Program-made: the position numbers and the translations under genes
NCBI RefSeq assembly: GCF_030272615.1
Contig: NC_081413.1
Span: 553,313,136 to 553,377,135 of the forward strand
Direction: 5' to 3'
DNA from: Cryptomeria japonica
Lineage: Eukaryota; Streptophyta; Pinopsida; Cupressales; Cupressaceae
DNA length: 64,000 nucleotides
Shown here: one piece after another, positions 1 to 12,570 of the stretch
How the letters are laid out: each line of letters opens with the position of its first letter
How positions within the stretch are numbered: position 1 is the stretch's first letter
Notes under the pieces: generated by a model
Told to the model about the DNA's origin: nothing
Seen by the model: the letters and a program-made list of their open reading frames with translations, nothing else
Database searches by the model: none

Positions 1-2015
1 GAGGTGGTGATGGAGGTGGAAGAAGTGGAGGTAGATCCTCTGGAGGAAGAGGTGGGGGTAGATTTTCTGGAGGAAGAGGTGGGGGTAGATTTTCTGGAGG
101 TGAGAACTTCTAATCCGACGCAATTTGTAATTGTTTAAATTCATTGAATGCATAATATTTTTTTATGAAGTTTAGACTTAATTTTTTCTATTGAGCAAAT
201 ATTTTCTGTAATGGGAAGATCGGGAAGGAGGTTGCCACAATAAGTTAATTTTTTGTCTAATTTCTTGTTTGCACTATAAAATTCATGCTATAGACAACTA
301 TGGGTTTATGGCCTTTAACTGAATTTAGTGATAATATGACTATAGATTGTAAGGGCTTATCTAAAAATACCTAGATAATTCTAGATTGGGAATTACAAGT
401 AGAAAAACCTTGGGATTCAGCATCCGAGCATTGAAACATGATATACCTACAAGACAGAGAAAAACTTTCTTGTTGTTACTACAATAAGTTTGCACTGTAA
501 GTTAATTTTTTGTCTACTTTCTCGTTTGTACTATAAAATTCATACTATAGACAACTAGCTTATCTACAATAAGTTAATTTTTTTGTCTACTTTCTTGTTT
601 GCACTATAAAATTCATACTATAGACAATTATGGGTTCATTACTAAGAGCAATGGTTTTATGGCCTTCAACTGAATTTTTAGTGACAATATGACTATAGAT
701 TGCAAGGGCTTATCTACAAATACCTAGATAATTCTAGATTGGGAATTACAGGTAGAAAAAGCATGGGATTCAGCATCCGAGCATTGAAACATGATACCTA
801 CAAGACAAAGTAAAAACTTTTCAAAACTAGCAGAGCAATATTGTTGGTTGATGTTTTGTTGAATACACTGGCCCCACGGATAGAGTTTTTGGTTGGGAGA
901 TGTTTCATTGAATTTTCTGCCCCACCAAACACTGTTTTACTTGGTGTTTTCCGTCCGATGGTTTTCTCTTGTAAAGCAAACAGTTAATGCTGGGTCTTCT
1001 GTTGAAACTTTTCCTCTGATTTAGAGGGACAGAGCTTTGGAGGCTTGGATGTGAATAACTGTTTATTAGACTTCAAGCATCAATTCTCACAACCACCTCT
1101 GCATAGATAAAAGCTGGCTGGGGCATACTCTAGTACATACTTCAGGGTCCCTCAATCGGCAGTAATTGCATGTTAAATATCCTTTTTTAATGGTTGACAG
1201 GCCTTTATTTGATATTTATTTTAGGTTTCCATTCATTATTGGAATTGAAAATGAAAAAAATATAAGGAGCTAGTGGGGACGTATCGTAGTCTTGTGCATT
1301 GTTTTGATCATTGTGACTTGAATATTGCTTGAATTAGACTTCAGATTGATCTCAGTTGTCTTTGTAGAATGTTTGAGATAGATGTAGGCTCATGAGTTAG
1401 TCTGGAACCGTGATATACTTTATGTTTAGTAAGAAGATGCACTTAAACCTCTTCTTCTTTCTTACCATTTCGGGACTATCACTAGAACTGTTAGTTTATT
1501 CCTGTTAGACAACTTGTGGAATGATGTTGGTTCTGCATGAATGGGACTTTGGATTTTGTATGAATTGCACTCTAGACAAATCTCTTTAGTTTAGAGCTAT
1601 TTGGTCTAGAGGTTCAATAATATGTATTCTGCTTCTATATCCATGATTAGGATGTAAGAGAGGCTCCCAATCTTTACCCCTAATGCATAATTGGAAACAA
1701 ATTCAAAAAGTCTTCAATTCTTTGGTATAGCATCTTGGTTCTAACTTTAGATTATATACCAGTTTTTTTTTTCTTTTTTTAAAAGAATTAAACCCGTCTC
1801 TGATTATTTTATAGGACGAGACCGTGGTGGTGGCCGGGGTCGTGGAGGCCGAAGTGGAGGCCGTGGAACTCCAAGATTTGATATTGCTTCTTCGGGAACA
1901 GGTATTGTTTATTAATTTTATTGGAGAACATTATAAACTTCGATTGCGGTGATTGGCTATTGACTCGGGCAATTGCTGTTTTGCAGGCAAAAAGACCAAG
2001 TTTGGAGACGATTGA
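1..2015 (+). CDS. 3' end of a GAR/RGG-domain RNA-binding protein gene, nucleolin-like (partial)
   Basis: Three exons are visible: <1-99 (read from base 3), 1815-1901 and 1987-2013, with stop TGA at 2013-2015. Introns 100-1814 and 1902-1986 have GT...AG ends and both are phase 1. The joined peptide is about 30 residues of Gly/Arg/Ser repeats (GGRGGGRFSGG type), then an RGG block, then a Pro/Phe/Ser spacer and the C-terminus GTGKKTKFGDD. RGG tails bind RNA and are targets of arginine methylation in nucleolar proteins. The GKKT-F-acidic ending after a GAR domain matches what I know of plant nucleolins, which act in rRNA transcription and processing in the nucleolus. The RRM domains that would prove it lie left of the window. 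A GAR-tailed DEAD-box helicase is the main alternative. Exon/intron structure is confident; the family name is about 60% sure. Confidence 0.75.
237..820. repeat. Tandem duplication inside intron 1 (two copies plus a partial)
   Basis: A unit that begins with a taagttaattttttgtct motif and runs to a cagcatccgagcattgaaac motif occurs at about 237-470 and again at 566-820. A short partial copy (about 497-560) lies between. The copies differ by scattered substitutions and a small insertion near 625-650. The repeat contains no ORF and sits wholly in the 1.7-kb intron. Confidence 0.85.
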
Positions 2016-3685
2016 TATTATTATTAATTTCAGTGAAATACTGATTTGCTAGCATCTCTTCATTTATCAGCTGAATTTGTATATTATTATGAATTTCAAG
2101 CTGGAGAAGCTTTTTTTGATAGTGAAAAGTATTTAGCTCTTTTCTCGTGGAAAAGGAAAAAAACGTATGTAGGAAAAATATCTTGAGGTTTATTTTGCAG
2201 TTCGGAGGATTTATAGTTTTAGTAAGATCTATTGTGCTCTTTGCACTTCACTTCATACAAGATTACTTGTGGTTCATACATTTATGAGTTTACACGGCAT
2301 TATTTATGTAACTGCCTTGTAAGTAAGATGAATAATTTCCAAATCTTATGTAGTCATTTTTTTGTGGCATATATTGATTCTTGATGGTGGTGGATTGATG
2401 ATGATGAACACAAATTCAGAAACATAATTAATCACACACAAACATTGAACACATTCTCCTTGAGTGTTACTGCACAATTCTTGATCGATCAATTGATTAC
2501 AAATTCATACTGCTTGGATGCTTTAGCTTATATATCCTCTTCTCATTGAGATCGCTTTGATCAGTGAAACCCCTGATGACAAAACTACATTATTGCTTCA
2601 TTGTATAGAGGCTTTTACAATCACAAAGGCCAATTTTACAATTTGCTTAAAATAGTGAACTACATCTAAAAGTTTCCTAACCTTATCCACGTCATTGCGG
2701 GTAGAAATTACCAGAACGTTCTACTAATTGGGGTATCTTTCATTTGGAGTTTTCAAGGAAATTATTTATGATCTTGTAAACGCTTTGGAGGATTTTGATA
2801 TGCAATTAAGTTTTTATTTATGGTTTAGCATATGCAACTGCATTAAACTGAACAATAATTTCCAAATTATATGCGATCACTACTTTCCACCCAATCTTAT
2901 CGTGTAATATTGTTAATAATGGCCAAAAAAGGAACTTGAGGTTTTTAAAAATGTTATCTTTAGTCCTTGTAGATTCAGTTTAGGACAGCTTATAGTGCCA
3001 TTTATTAATGTTCATTGCTAATTTAATCTGTTTGAAGGATTTTGACATCAGTTAAAGAGTTCTGGTTGGTTATTATTTGTGTGACATGCAATTCAACTGC
3101 ATTGTAAATATGAGCAATATCCTATTATGTTATCTGCCTTTATTACTTAAGGTTGACAAGTAATTCTTGTACCAAGTAATAATATGCTGAAATTTATCCA
3201 GTTTGAAGTTCCAGTGCTTAATTTTTCTGTAAAGTTTTGTGCTCATTTGTCGCTGTTAGATGTAGTTTGTTGACAGGTGCCATTAAGATTTTTTCAGATG
3301 AGAGAGTTATCCTACAGCGTAAAATATCTATACCCTAAAATAATAGTGCGAGCAGTTTCAATTGGTTGCTCGTTAAGTTTCTTCAAAAATTTTAAACCTT
3401 AATTGGCTTTTCTTGTTTTCAATTTGATATACTCTAATTTCTTCAAGGATTTTAAAGCCTCAATTGGGCTTCGTGCGTTCTTTTATTTTACTAATTATGT
3501 CTTAAGAGTACTTTGAAACTTCAATTGGACTTATTACTAGCGCCAGTGACCTATTTAACTATGCTGTTGATATTTTGAATGTGACTTTTTTGACGTCATT
3601 TTATATTTACTACAGGAGCAAGAAAGCTAATAAAAGCAGTAGGCTGTGCCTTACCCTAACCCGTACCTGTTCCTCCTCTTTGAGC
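2016..3685. other. 3' UTR of the nucleolin-like gene, then gene-free AT-rich DNA
   Basis: The host transcript must end somewhere after 2015; several AATAAA-like strings and T-runs follow, but no cleavage site can be fixed. Around 2380-2760 the minus strand has an LTR-like look, with a TATATAAGC motif near 2526-2535. I could not find matching termini or a TSD, so this is only a possible antisense LTR. No coding region was recognised. Confidence 0.4.
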
Positions 3686-3860
3686 GGGAATCTAACCCGT
3701 CTTCGACATGTAAAGATGATGTTTTTAACCACTAGATGAAAGGCCTTTGAATGGCACAATGGTGAATGCTCGGCCGAACAGACGAGTATCTTATACACTG
3801 GGAATGAAACCCGTCTTCGACATGTAAAGACGATGTTTTAACCACTATATGAAAGGCCTT
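3686..3860 (-). repeat. Two tandem tRNA-like (SINE-head-like) segments
   Basis: Read on the minus strand, 3686-3747 and 3800-3860 each start with GGCCTTT, contain an A-box-like TCTAGTGGTTAAAA or TATAGTGGTTAAAA, and end about 40 nt later with a B-box-like GGGTTAGATTCCC or GGGTTTCATTCCC. This is the layout of a pol III tRNA-type promoter. The two copies are 114 bp apart, and the homology continues through 3907 on the plus strand. The central arm does not fold into a clean 5-bp anticodon stem with a 7-nt loop, so these are probably tRNA-derived repeat heads rather than tRNA genes. Confidence 0.55.
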
Positions 3861-3907
3861 TTAATGGCATAATGGTGAATGCCTGGCCGAACAGATGAGT
3901 ATGATAG

Positions 3908-4548
3908 ATTTTATCATAGTGAACCCCTATCCTTCCTAAATGGAAACAGGTTCTATCATTACCGATTCTCTATCTAAAGGCATGTTTTCATGTGGGTGTT
4001 TGTCGCTATTTAACTTGCGGAGCTGGTGGCCCCAGGAATACTTATTTTTCTGTTTATTTTAAGTCGTTTTAAAATTGGTATTAATGATGCTAGTAATAAT
4101 TTGTGCATTTAAAATTTTGGAAAAAAATAAAAAATAAAAATGTTAAAAAGAGGATATAAATTTGTGGACCCATGTGATATCTCTGGCAATAAATAGTTGC
4201 TGCTTATTTTTGGCCTACCTTATTTTTTCCAGTTTATTAATAATTCTTAAATAATGCCTGCACTAAAATAGCAAAAATCCTTTCTCAACAATGTAGCTTC
4301 CTTTATTTTTTCAGAATATATTATCAATTCTTAAATTTTCCTCTTTGAATTGAATGTTTTTCTACTCTGGTTAGTCTTCAACTTGTAAGGTTTTATTTGC
4401 TACAGATTGGGTAGTATTATATCTTCTTTGATTTGTTAAAGTTTCATGGTTGTCATGAATTTACACTCGCTTCAGTTTCTTTTGTTGTATGAAGGTCGAA
4501 AGTATTAGGATTTTTAGGAACATATATACTTGTTTCGATTTGGAAAAG
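3908..4548. other. No gene seen
   Basis: AT-rich sequence without an ORF, terminal repeats or any RNA gene that I could recognise. Confidence 0.4.
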
Positions 4549-6080
4549 TCAAAATTCCCAAGTCCAAGCCTCCCTTTGCTGCAAGCGTAGCTTTGCTTGT
4601 GGTGTCAGATCTGCTGCCCTTGTGTGGTCAGATCTGCTGCCCAACCCTCCAAGGGAGATCGTCCTCTTCACTGTGCTAGTTTGTGGACGGGATATGGTAG
4701 ATAATATTGGGTTCCACCAATGCTGTGTTTTTGTGTGCAAATTTTTTGGGTTTCACCATTGAACCTTCATTGCTGGGTTAGCGACTCTTGGAGGCCTTTG
4801 TTGGTTCACAATATTGAGCTGTTTCCCTATGCTAAAGGTGGCTTTTTCGTTACTTCGTTCACATCTTCGGCTGATTGGGATTTTGTTGTGGGCATGTTAT
4901 GGGCTTGGGGAGTGCACTCCCTCTTTGTTAAGCCTTGGACAACATCTTTTAACCCGCTCACTGAATCGCTTAATGTGCGTCCAGTTTGGGTTCTCGAGAG
5001 TACTTTTGTTATGAAGCTATCAGAAAATCTATTGGCCGATTCTTAAAGGTCGATGACGCTGTGTCTTCAATGGATCACACTACTTTTGCTTGCATCCTTG
5101 TGAACATTGACATCTCCTCGCCTTTGTCGGGAGATGCGGTTCTCATGGTGGGGGATAGGCCTTGGACACAATGATTTTGAGCGCCTCCCCTATATCGTTG
5201 TTGGAGATGCTTCTCTACGGGTCATTTTGCTTTAGACTGCTCTTTTTCGTGCTACAAAGGTGTTGCTACTTGGTGGAAGAATGCTACTATTGATCATTTA
5301 ACAATCAATGCACCTGACTTTGCTTCCCCAGGCTTCTCTCATGAGGAAGATGTCTCCTCTCAAGACAAAGTCGTGCCCCTCACGACTACTGAAGCCCCTG
5401 TTGATCCTCCCTTTGTAACCTCATTTTTTGAGGTCCCCACTGCAACTTCTGTTGTTCTGCAGTAGCTCCCTGCTATTTTGTTACAACACACTATTGACAC
5501 CACTGACTGTAATCCTGCGAGGTCCCTTCCGTTTGATCTCTCTTTTGATGGTCCTAATGACATAATCGCCTACACTGTGGTTGCTCGCAAGGGGAAGGGG
5601 AAGTCTTCTCCTGTTCTGTAACCACGATCTACTCCTACTGTCCTGTTTTTGGTGCTGTTTCGTCACAGCCTGATGTTGTTCTGCAGCAGCGCCCGTGCTG
5701 TTCTGTTACAACACTTTGTTGACACCACTGATTGTAACCTTGCAAGGTCCCTTCTGTTTGATCTCTCTTTTGATGGTACTAATGACAACATCGCTTGGAC
5801 TGTGGTTGTTTGTAGGCGGAAGTGGAAGTCTTCTCCCCTTACCCAAACCCCCCTTTGTCGTGGTTTGGGTGTCTCTCCCTCCTTGATTGGGGTTTTGGGT
5901 GTTCTTTAGTTTGACAAGGTTTTCTTTTACTTGTTTGACCGTGTTCTGTCTCTTACTACCTTCAGGTAGTTGTTTTTGTTGCCAACATCATGTTTTTTGG
6001 AGTTGCTTGTTTTTGACTATGTTAAGGTCAGCTCTTTAGTTAATGCTGCTTTACTAATAAAAAATAAGTTAGAACTATAC
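4549..6080 (+). pseudogene. LINE ORF1 remnant (DUF4283 plus zinc-knuckle type), frameshifted
   Basis: Plus-strand coding remains fall in at least three frames. Residues from about 4830-4990 read as a DUF4283-like domain, with GGFFVTSFTSS, a WGVHSLFVKPWTTSFNPL block and VRPVWV. After a frameshift near 4990 the text continues to about 5170 with SIGRFLKVDD and ending VGDRPWTQ. Next comes half of a CCHC knuckle, GHFALDC, at 5219-5239, then a Ser/Thr/Pro-rich tail with stops. In plant LINEs this ORF1 product binds element RNA. No reverse transcriptase follows: the tail runs straight into a T-rich stretch and ACTAATAAAAAATAAG near 6060, which may be the 3' end, implying internal deletion of ORF2. 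Nonfunctional. Confidence 0.75.
5451..5836 (+). repeat. Internal duplication in the LINE ORF1 tail
   Basis: About 161 bp starting gttgttctgc and ending aagtcttctc occurs at 5451-5611 and again at 5675-5836, offset 224-225 bp. Both copies encode a Ser/Asp-rich segment containing DTTDCN and RSL-FDLSFDG. The copies have diverged by substitutions, so the duplication is old. Confidence 0.8.
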
Positions 6081-8739
6081 TTAGCTACAACATGAGATCT
6101 TGTTGGGATTGCCTTTGGACAGAAGGTGACAAGATGAAAGTGGTTTTGAGATTGTTGCGCCCTCTCAAAGTGTTAGGTGTTTAAATATTGCTTTCTTCAT
6201 ATCTTTTTGAAGTAAGGTGATATATGTACATCATATAACTATGAAGGAGGCATTCAAAAAACTCAAAACAACAAAGAAATAGAAAAGGTGGTTAAGGGTA
6301 AGTATATGCGAGGGTTGAGGGTTGATAAGTTAACTAATAAGCCAAAGCCTTGTCAGTATTGAGTAGAGGAGTTAAAGCATTGATTGTAATAGGTCCAATA
6401 CTTGAATTGAAGAAAATCGTATAATAATAAGTGAAAATATTAGATTAGGGATCTTTAGGTGGGATGCATAATAAATAGTCTACTATCCCATTTAAACTAA
6501 GAATTGCTATACATGAACTTTATTGGTATCATCTATATTTTATGAAAATATATAAATTTAAGCAACAAAACTCTTCATAATTGCACTCATTTATACACTT
6601 TGTTATATAAAGTCAACTTTATTTTAGTGAGAACCCCAATCATGTAATTTGAGAGGAACAACTCTATGTTGTTAGAAAAAACACCCACATCTTGAAGTTT
6701 GAATTTAGTAGATATATGTCTAGGTCTTTGTGATTGACTTGAGCTTATTCATTCAATGATCCATGCCCATAATTTCAAGGTGCACAATACTAGGGGTAGG
6801 AGAATGTCTAAGGAGATATAATAATGAAATGTAAAGACATGTCTTGTTTTTCATTCTCCTATCAAGTTGTATGGATCAATGTTTGGGTTTGGTTTTATAT
6901 TTTTATGGCATGAATTTTTTGCTTCGTGTCTAACTCAATCAATTCTACATTTTTGTATTGTTATCTTGAACAGTAAAAACCTCTACAAAGTTTGAGGAAG
7001 AAGGGTCAAATGGTTTGTTTTACAAGATATGGTTTCCTTGACAAGTCCTTCAATTTTAGGACTAAATTGGCTCTTGGTTAGGTTGTGGTACAATACATTA
7101 AGGATGGAGGAACATATAAATTAACAATTGTTGTTTTTTAGGTAGTAATTGGATGATTTTGTTAGTCCTAGAAATAAATTTCGTGAGACCTTGACTTTAT
7201 GAAACATGTACTTTTTAGGATTGTAACCATAAGGCCTACAACTTGGGCTAGATTGATCATTTTGGATATGGTTGAATGTTATTTTCATTACATTGTATAA
7301 GTTAGGAATGATTGATATCATTAAATAAACATCCTTTTGAGTGTTTCCGTTCTTGTAATTTCTATAGACTTCTTATTATGAGAGGAATTGGTTAGTCCTT
7401 GCAATAACATTCTAGTTACTCTTCAAATCTTGGTGCTGTTATTTTTTCTACTAGTGACACCTTTCCTTTTGGACTATACACAAACCCTTCACTATCTAAG
7501 ACAACTTGATAAATTCTTAGAGCATTTTATAAAGCATTGTTGTAGGTTTTTCAAGGTAATATCTAGACCTCCTTGCTAATCTCCTTGATCAAGGAATTCA
7601 TAAAAAGATAATATAGTTCTTTAGGGTCTATATGAGGGAAGCTCATGAATGATTAGAGACTTGTCTCTATTGAGTAGCAATTTGTGTACCTAATTCCTTA
7701 GGTTCTTTTTTAAGATCTATAAATTTAAGCACACATAGATTCTTGTGGTCAAGCTAGCTCACAATCCAGATAGACATGATTCATTTTGAGCTATGAGGGA
7801 TTTTGTAATCAATCACAAGAAAAAAAATTGTACTTAAAAACATGAAAGCTTCCAGTCTTGCATAAAATGTAATGATTGCAATATTCATTTATGAGAAAAT
7901 GATAAGTAATAATTACAAATTTGTTTGTTTGCAAGTAGTTTGTGAATTATTCTAAACTATTTGAATGCACTCAAATTAAACACAAATGAATAAGATAACA
8001 TCAATATGAGTAAAAATGACATTATACTTAATAAGACATTGCGAATTTGTGTAGTGTATTTTTTTGTTATTGTAATGCTTTGAAATGTTAGAAAAAAGCA
8101 CCCACAAAACCTTTAGCAATTGAACTAAAATCAAAGCTTAACTACTAGACATGCAATTATTGCCGCATTAACTCTTCGAGGATAACATTCAAAAAATTAA
8201 ATTTATTAGTATTTTAGTGTTTCCGTTCTTGCAAAAAATAAAGAGTGGCATAAGAATAAAAACAACCACATTAGACAAGACAAATAGATATACCTTAGCA
8301 AAACCCTTTTAGGAAAAATCCGACCTCTACAACACTATTCAAATCAAAATATCACCAAATAAATCATGGTTATGATATATTCACAAAGCTTCCCCATTAA
8401 TTACTTCAATGAGATAACACTTCTACTTCTTTGGTAGAAAATTGTCAAACCTTGTAAAATATATTTCGTATGTCCTCTATTACATGCTTTCAATATATAA
8501 ACTTATGAAGGACCAAAAAACTGCCAAATGACAATGCCATAGGCCCAAACAAGGTCCCAAAATACCATGATATGAATTCTCTTGACCTTCATATGTGCAA
8601 AGGATTAGAAAACAAGTGTTATACAAGAATCTTTGACCTCTAAAATGCAAGTTGGTATAAATAACTCCCAAGAACCCATAAGTGCACTAATTATCTTGCC
8701 AACTAATACTAGAATATTGCAATTTTCCCTTTTTAATTT
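6081..8739. other. Gene-free AT-rich DNA
   Basis: No recognisable protein or RNA gene. A near-identical ~20-bp string (tgttagaaaaaacaccca type) occurs near 6671 and 8089, but the flanks do not align, so I do not call a paired LTR. Short ORFs here have no family signature. Confidence 0.4.
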
Positions 8740-9190
8740 ATTTAAGCTTGAGAATGTTGGATCACTTGCTTTGAATATGATCTTGGGCTTTTTTCACATT
8801 GTTATATCCTTCCTCCATCATTTGCTTTCCCACTTTCATAATCTCTTTCCTTTTATTGGATTTCAAAATTTCTCTTACCTTAATACCTTTCCTTTAGTTT
8901 TTCATACCCTAAATCCCCAACTTATCTAACCCATAAGCATTTTGAACTTTCCTATGTTGATGTCGCTTGTTCTTCATTCGACTTAAGTCTTAAATTCTTT
9001 GCTTCCTTGTGTTTTGGACTTTTGAAGTTTTATTTCTTATCATACCATGCCTTTGTTTTTCATATCCTACAATCCCTTTTTTATCCCATGTGATTTTAGA
9101 GTTTCATTTCCCTCCTTGCACTCCCTTTGAATGAATTGTTTGTTTATCTTTGAACCTTATGATATTGAGTATCCTCAAGTCCCAACTTCC
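8740..9190. repeat. Diverged dispersed repeat, copy 1
   Basis: This T/C-rich stretch shares order and wording with 28990-29370: a weak AAAATTT-TC--TTACCTT block, then TTCATTTCCCT..TGC-CTCCCT, then TTGA-CCTTAT and a terminal TATCCTCAA/TATCTCAA. The similarity is loose and has many gaps. It is probably an old transposon fragment; no coding sense was found. Confidence 0.35.
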
Positions 9191-9659
9191 ACTATATTGG
9201 GTTCTCACAATTTTCCTTATTGGCATACCTAATGGGTATTCGATACACTAGAACCCCAAACCTCACCACCCCAATAGGGGTAAATCAGTTTTCTCAAAAT
9301 CTTTTCATAACTCAAATACGATTTCAGATTTGATGATTAACAGTGAAAGCATAAATATGGTGATACTCTGTTAGAAATATGTGAAATATTACAATAGGGA
9401 ATGCACATGCATTCAGGCACACTGCTCAAAACACATAACAAAGAGGGCTACAACCCTTAGGAAGACTCATTGTCTTACAAACACATTCGGATTACATCCG
9501 GAAGATGATGAACTAGTAGAATAGAATCCCCTCATGCCTGATTACAGTTCCGATTAGGCACATGACACATATTATGCTCTTTTGCACTTATTCACACTTC
9601 TGCTCTTCTACCGAATGATCAATACATTATTCGCTCACTTGATACCTCACATAATGATT
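9191..9659. other. Unassigned segment left of a truncated gypsy end
   Basis: No ORF of known family. The sequence appears to be foreign to the gypsy coding end that begins near 9675, so a truncation or deletion junction probably lies near 9660-9680. Confidence 0.35.
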
Positions 9660-9674
9660 ATTACATTCATTTTG

Positions 9675-9833
9675 GCTCGCCGAACGCTGTCTCTTCGAGG
9701 TCGAGAGTTGGACCAGGTTAGGGTCCAGTGGGATTGTTATGACGAGGTTACAACATCATGGGAGGACGTAGCGTAGATAAGATCTCAGTATCCCCACCTT
9801 TTTGATGAACTCCAGGAGGAAGTTCATGCTTAG
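9675..9833 (+). pseudogene. Ty3/gypsy integrase C-terminal (chromodomain-like) fragment
   Basis: The frame reads ARRTLSLRGRELDQVRVQWD, followed by YDEVTTSWEDVA, a stop at 9774-9776, then in the same frame MRSQYPHLFDELQEEVHA ending at the TAG near 9831-9833. The L-RGRE-DQV-VQW...TSWED order is that of the extreme C-terminus of plant Ty3/gypsy integrases, which helps target integration to chromatin. Only this tail of pol remains. The stop before MRSQYPHLF probably replaces a sense codon. It lies directly against a PPT and LTR, as expected for the 3' end of an element. Confidence 0.8.
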
Positions 9834-9843
9834 AGGGGGAGGG
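9830..9843 (+). promoter_or_regulatory. Polypurine tract of the gypsy element
   Basis: The purine run TTAGAGGGGGAGGG sits immediately before TGTGAGGCCC. This is the expected plus-strand primer position between the pol stop codon and the 3' LTR. Confidence 0.75.
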
Positions 9844-12452
9844 TGTGAGGCCCTACCTCGAGCCGTCATAGCATTTCTGTTATTTTCATGTTGGACCTAT
9901 TTTGGATACTATATTGTGATGCATTTTGGACATAGATTATATATGATCTCGTGTGGTGGATAACATTGATACGATTATGTCATTTACCTTGATTTGCAGT
10001 ACTTTATTTTGATGCTTGAAATTATAGATGCATGCTCTATAAATGATTTAATTCCATGTTTATGAGGATGATGCCATTTAATAGATGATTGTATGTGGAT
10101 GTTATCAGTTAATTGGATACTTGATTTTTATAATTGAAATTTTATGCGATGTTTGAATTGTATTCTTTTGATAATATTATACATGATTTTTGGAATTACT
10201 AATGTGCAAGTGAGACGTGCAGGAAAATTATTCCACGTGACCATGGAAATTATTTGGAGAATCAAGCCTAGGCCTATGTGCGATTGTGAAGCTATAAAAA
10301 AGGGACAATTGCCATGTGTGTTTCAGTGATGTGTAATTCTTTGTAGTGTCACTTGACACATGTTGTAAGATGAGTTGGCATTGTCATGTCTCTTTTTTGA
10401 AGAAATTTATTTTACCAATGCATATATTTTCATTTATCCTAAAATGGTCCCAAGTAAACCTTGGATAGGGAGCCATTAGGAGGGTCAACTCAGGGTTGAC
10501 TTGTTGGTAAACTTTTGGTGGACTTCCAAGGGGTTAAACTAACTCCTCGGGTCAAGTTAGGGGCATTTTTAGTGGGCTATATGATGTACCTATGGATGAA
10601 GGCCAAATTTAGCCATGTGTTCACTCCCCAGGGCTTGTTTAACCTCCCAAAAAAGTGAGCTTCCCAAGTTGGCCGAATTTCATCTTTAGAAGAGCCTTCC
10701 TAGGTTAGATAACCCACTTCATGAGTGCCATTTCTCTTCCCCATTCCATTTCCCCTTTTTGAGGTGCCTTGGTTAGAGAGTGTGTAAGGTTTTGGGAAGA
10801 CCAACCAATGAGCATCCTTCACCCTTCCCAAGTGGGTTGGAAAGAGTGAGGTGTGGCTTCATAGGGAATAGTTTGGGAGGGAGAAGTTTGATCACCCACT
10901 CTCCATTTTGGAGACTTAGAATTTTCAAAATTTTTGCAAGTATTGGGAAGATTTTTGGGCTAAGTTTGGAAGGAGAAAAGTTGTGGATTTGGGCAGCTCT
11001 CCTACAAATTCTCTTACCCTTTTTGGCAGATTAAGGTTGGTTGAATTCCTAACTATTGTATGATGTTGTTTTCTTTTGAAAAGATTGTGGTTGTTTTTGT
11101 CTTTCCATTGTTGTTGTTTTTTGTGTAGGAAGGAGTAGAAATCTTCCTTATGTGTTTTTGTTGTGTTTTTATGTTTCCTTGTTTTGGGAGTTTTCAAGGC
11201 CAAGCTCACCCTTGGGAGGGTAGAGTGGCCTTGGGGTGAAGCGCTGTTTGACAGCCTTTGAGTGAGAGGCTCTCTTTGGAAGAGAGTGATTCTCAAAGGA
11301 TTTTTGTGACCTTTGCTGCATAGTATTATGTTATGTAATGGGGGTTATAAGGGGATTTGTTGGCTTGTATGCCTTGGGGGTCATAAGAAATTATAAGGAC
11401 AAGTTTGAAACTTGTGGATGTGTTATATTTGCAGCCTTGTTATGGCATTATGTTCACTATTTGTAGAATTCTCCTCAAGGGTACTTAGTCCACCTTCACC
11501 CCACTTAAAAAGTCACATAAGTGACATTGTTTAAACCTTGGGTTGGGAGTGTTTTTGTTGTTTTGAGTTTCTGCATGTATGTGTTTGTATGGGTGTTCCC
11601 GTCTAGCCTTGATTCTCCTAGCTCGGGGGTGGCTTTTACTAAGCCTAGGTTGGGAGGTGAGCCTCCATGGTCACAACCTCAAGCTTTTATTGCAGGTTGT
11701 TTGGAAAATATTTGGAAGGGAAAGCTTGGAGATGATCCTATTGCTGATTGTATTTTAGTTGCAGAAAATAAGAGTTTATTATTGTATTTTAGTTGCAGTA
11801 AAAGAGTTTATTATTGTATTTTAGTTGCAAAGAAAAGAAAGAAAAATAAGTTTTCTATTGTATTTATATTGCAGAAAAGAAAATGTATATTGACTAAGTT
11901 TTACCATGTAAAAAAAAGGCATTGTATTTAACTTGAAGTATTGATCCGTTAATTGAAATGAATGCATTTAAGATTATTTATGTTTTGTTATAATGCTGGA
12001 AAAATGATGTTTTATTTTGCTTAAAAATATTAATGTATAAAGGAATGAAAATTATTTTCTGTTTCTATGTGTTACAAAAAAAAGAGAAAAATAAATAGAT
12101 ATCTAGAGTTAATACTGTATTTTATCTTTCTGTTATCAATCAATGATTTTAGAAAATATTAGTTGTAGCTGTCAATAAATTTATTTCTGCTACTTTTTTT
12201 TTATATATTCTGTAAATGCATGTTAAGTAGAAAATCAATAAATTAGAAAGGTTAATTTGCAGCTATAAAATAAATCATTTCTGCTAAAGCTATAATTCTG
12301 GAAATGCACATATAATGGTAATTTAAATCTAGTTATTTCGATTTCAAAAAAAAGAAAAAAGGAACTTTATGTTATTGGAAGAAAATCAAATATAATCCAT
12401 TCCGTTTTATTAATTAAAACCTGCTCTAAATTATGTAAATACAACTTTAAAC

Positions 12453-12570
<118 letters not shown>

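Noticed and set aside
3686-3860. Functional tRNA genes
   Set aside because: A- and B-box-like motifs are present, but the anticodon arm and acceptor pairing are poor.
6671-8110. LTR pair suggested by a shared TGTTAGAAAAAACACCCA-type string
   Set aside because: Similarity ends after about 20 bp; no matching ends, TSD or coding region.
10925-11296. 123-codon minus-strand gene
   Set aside because: Lys/His/Thr-rich low-complexity translation within the noncoding giant LTR; no domain.
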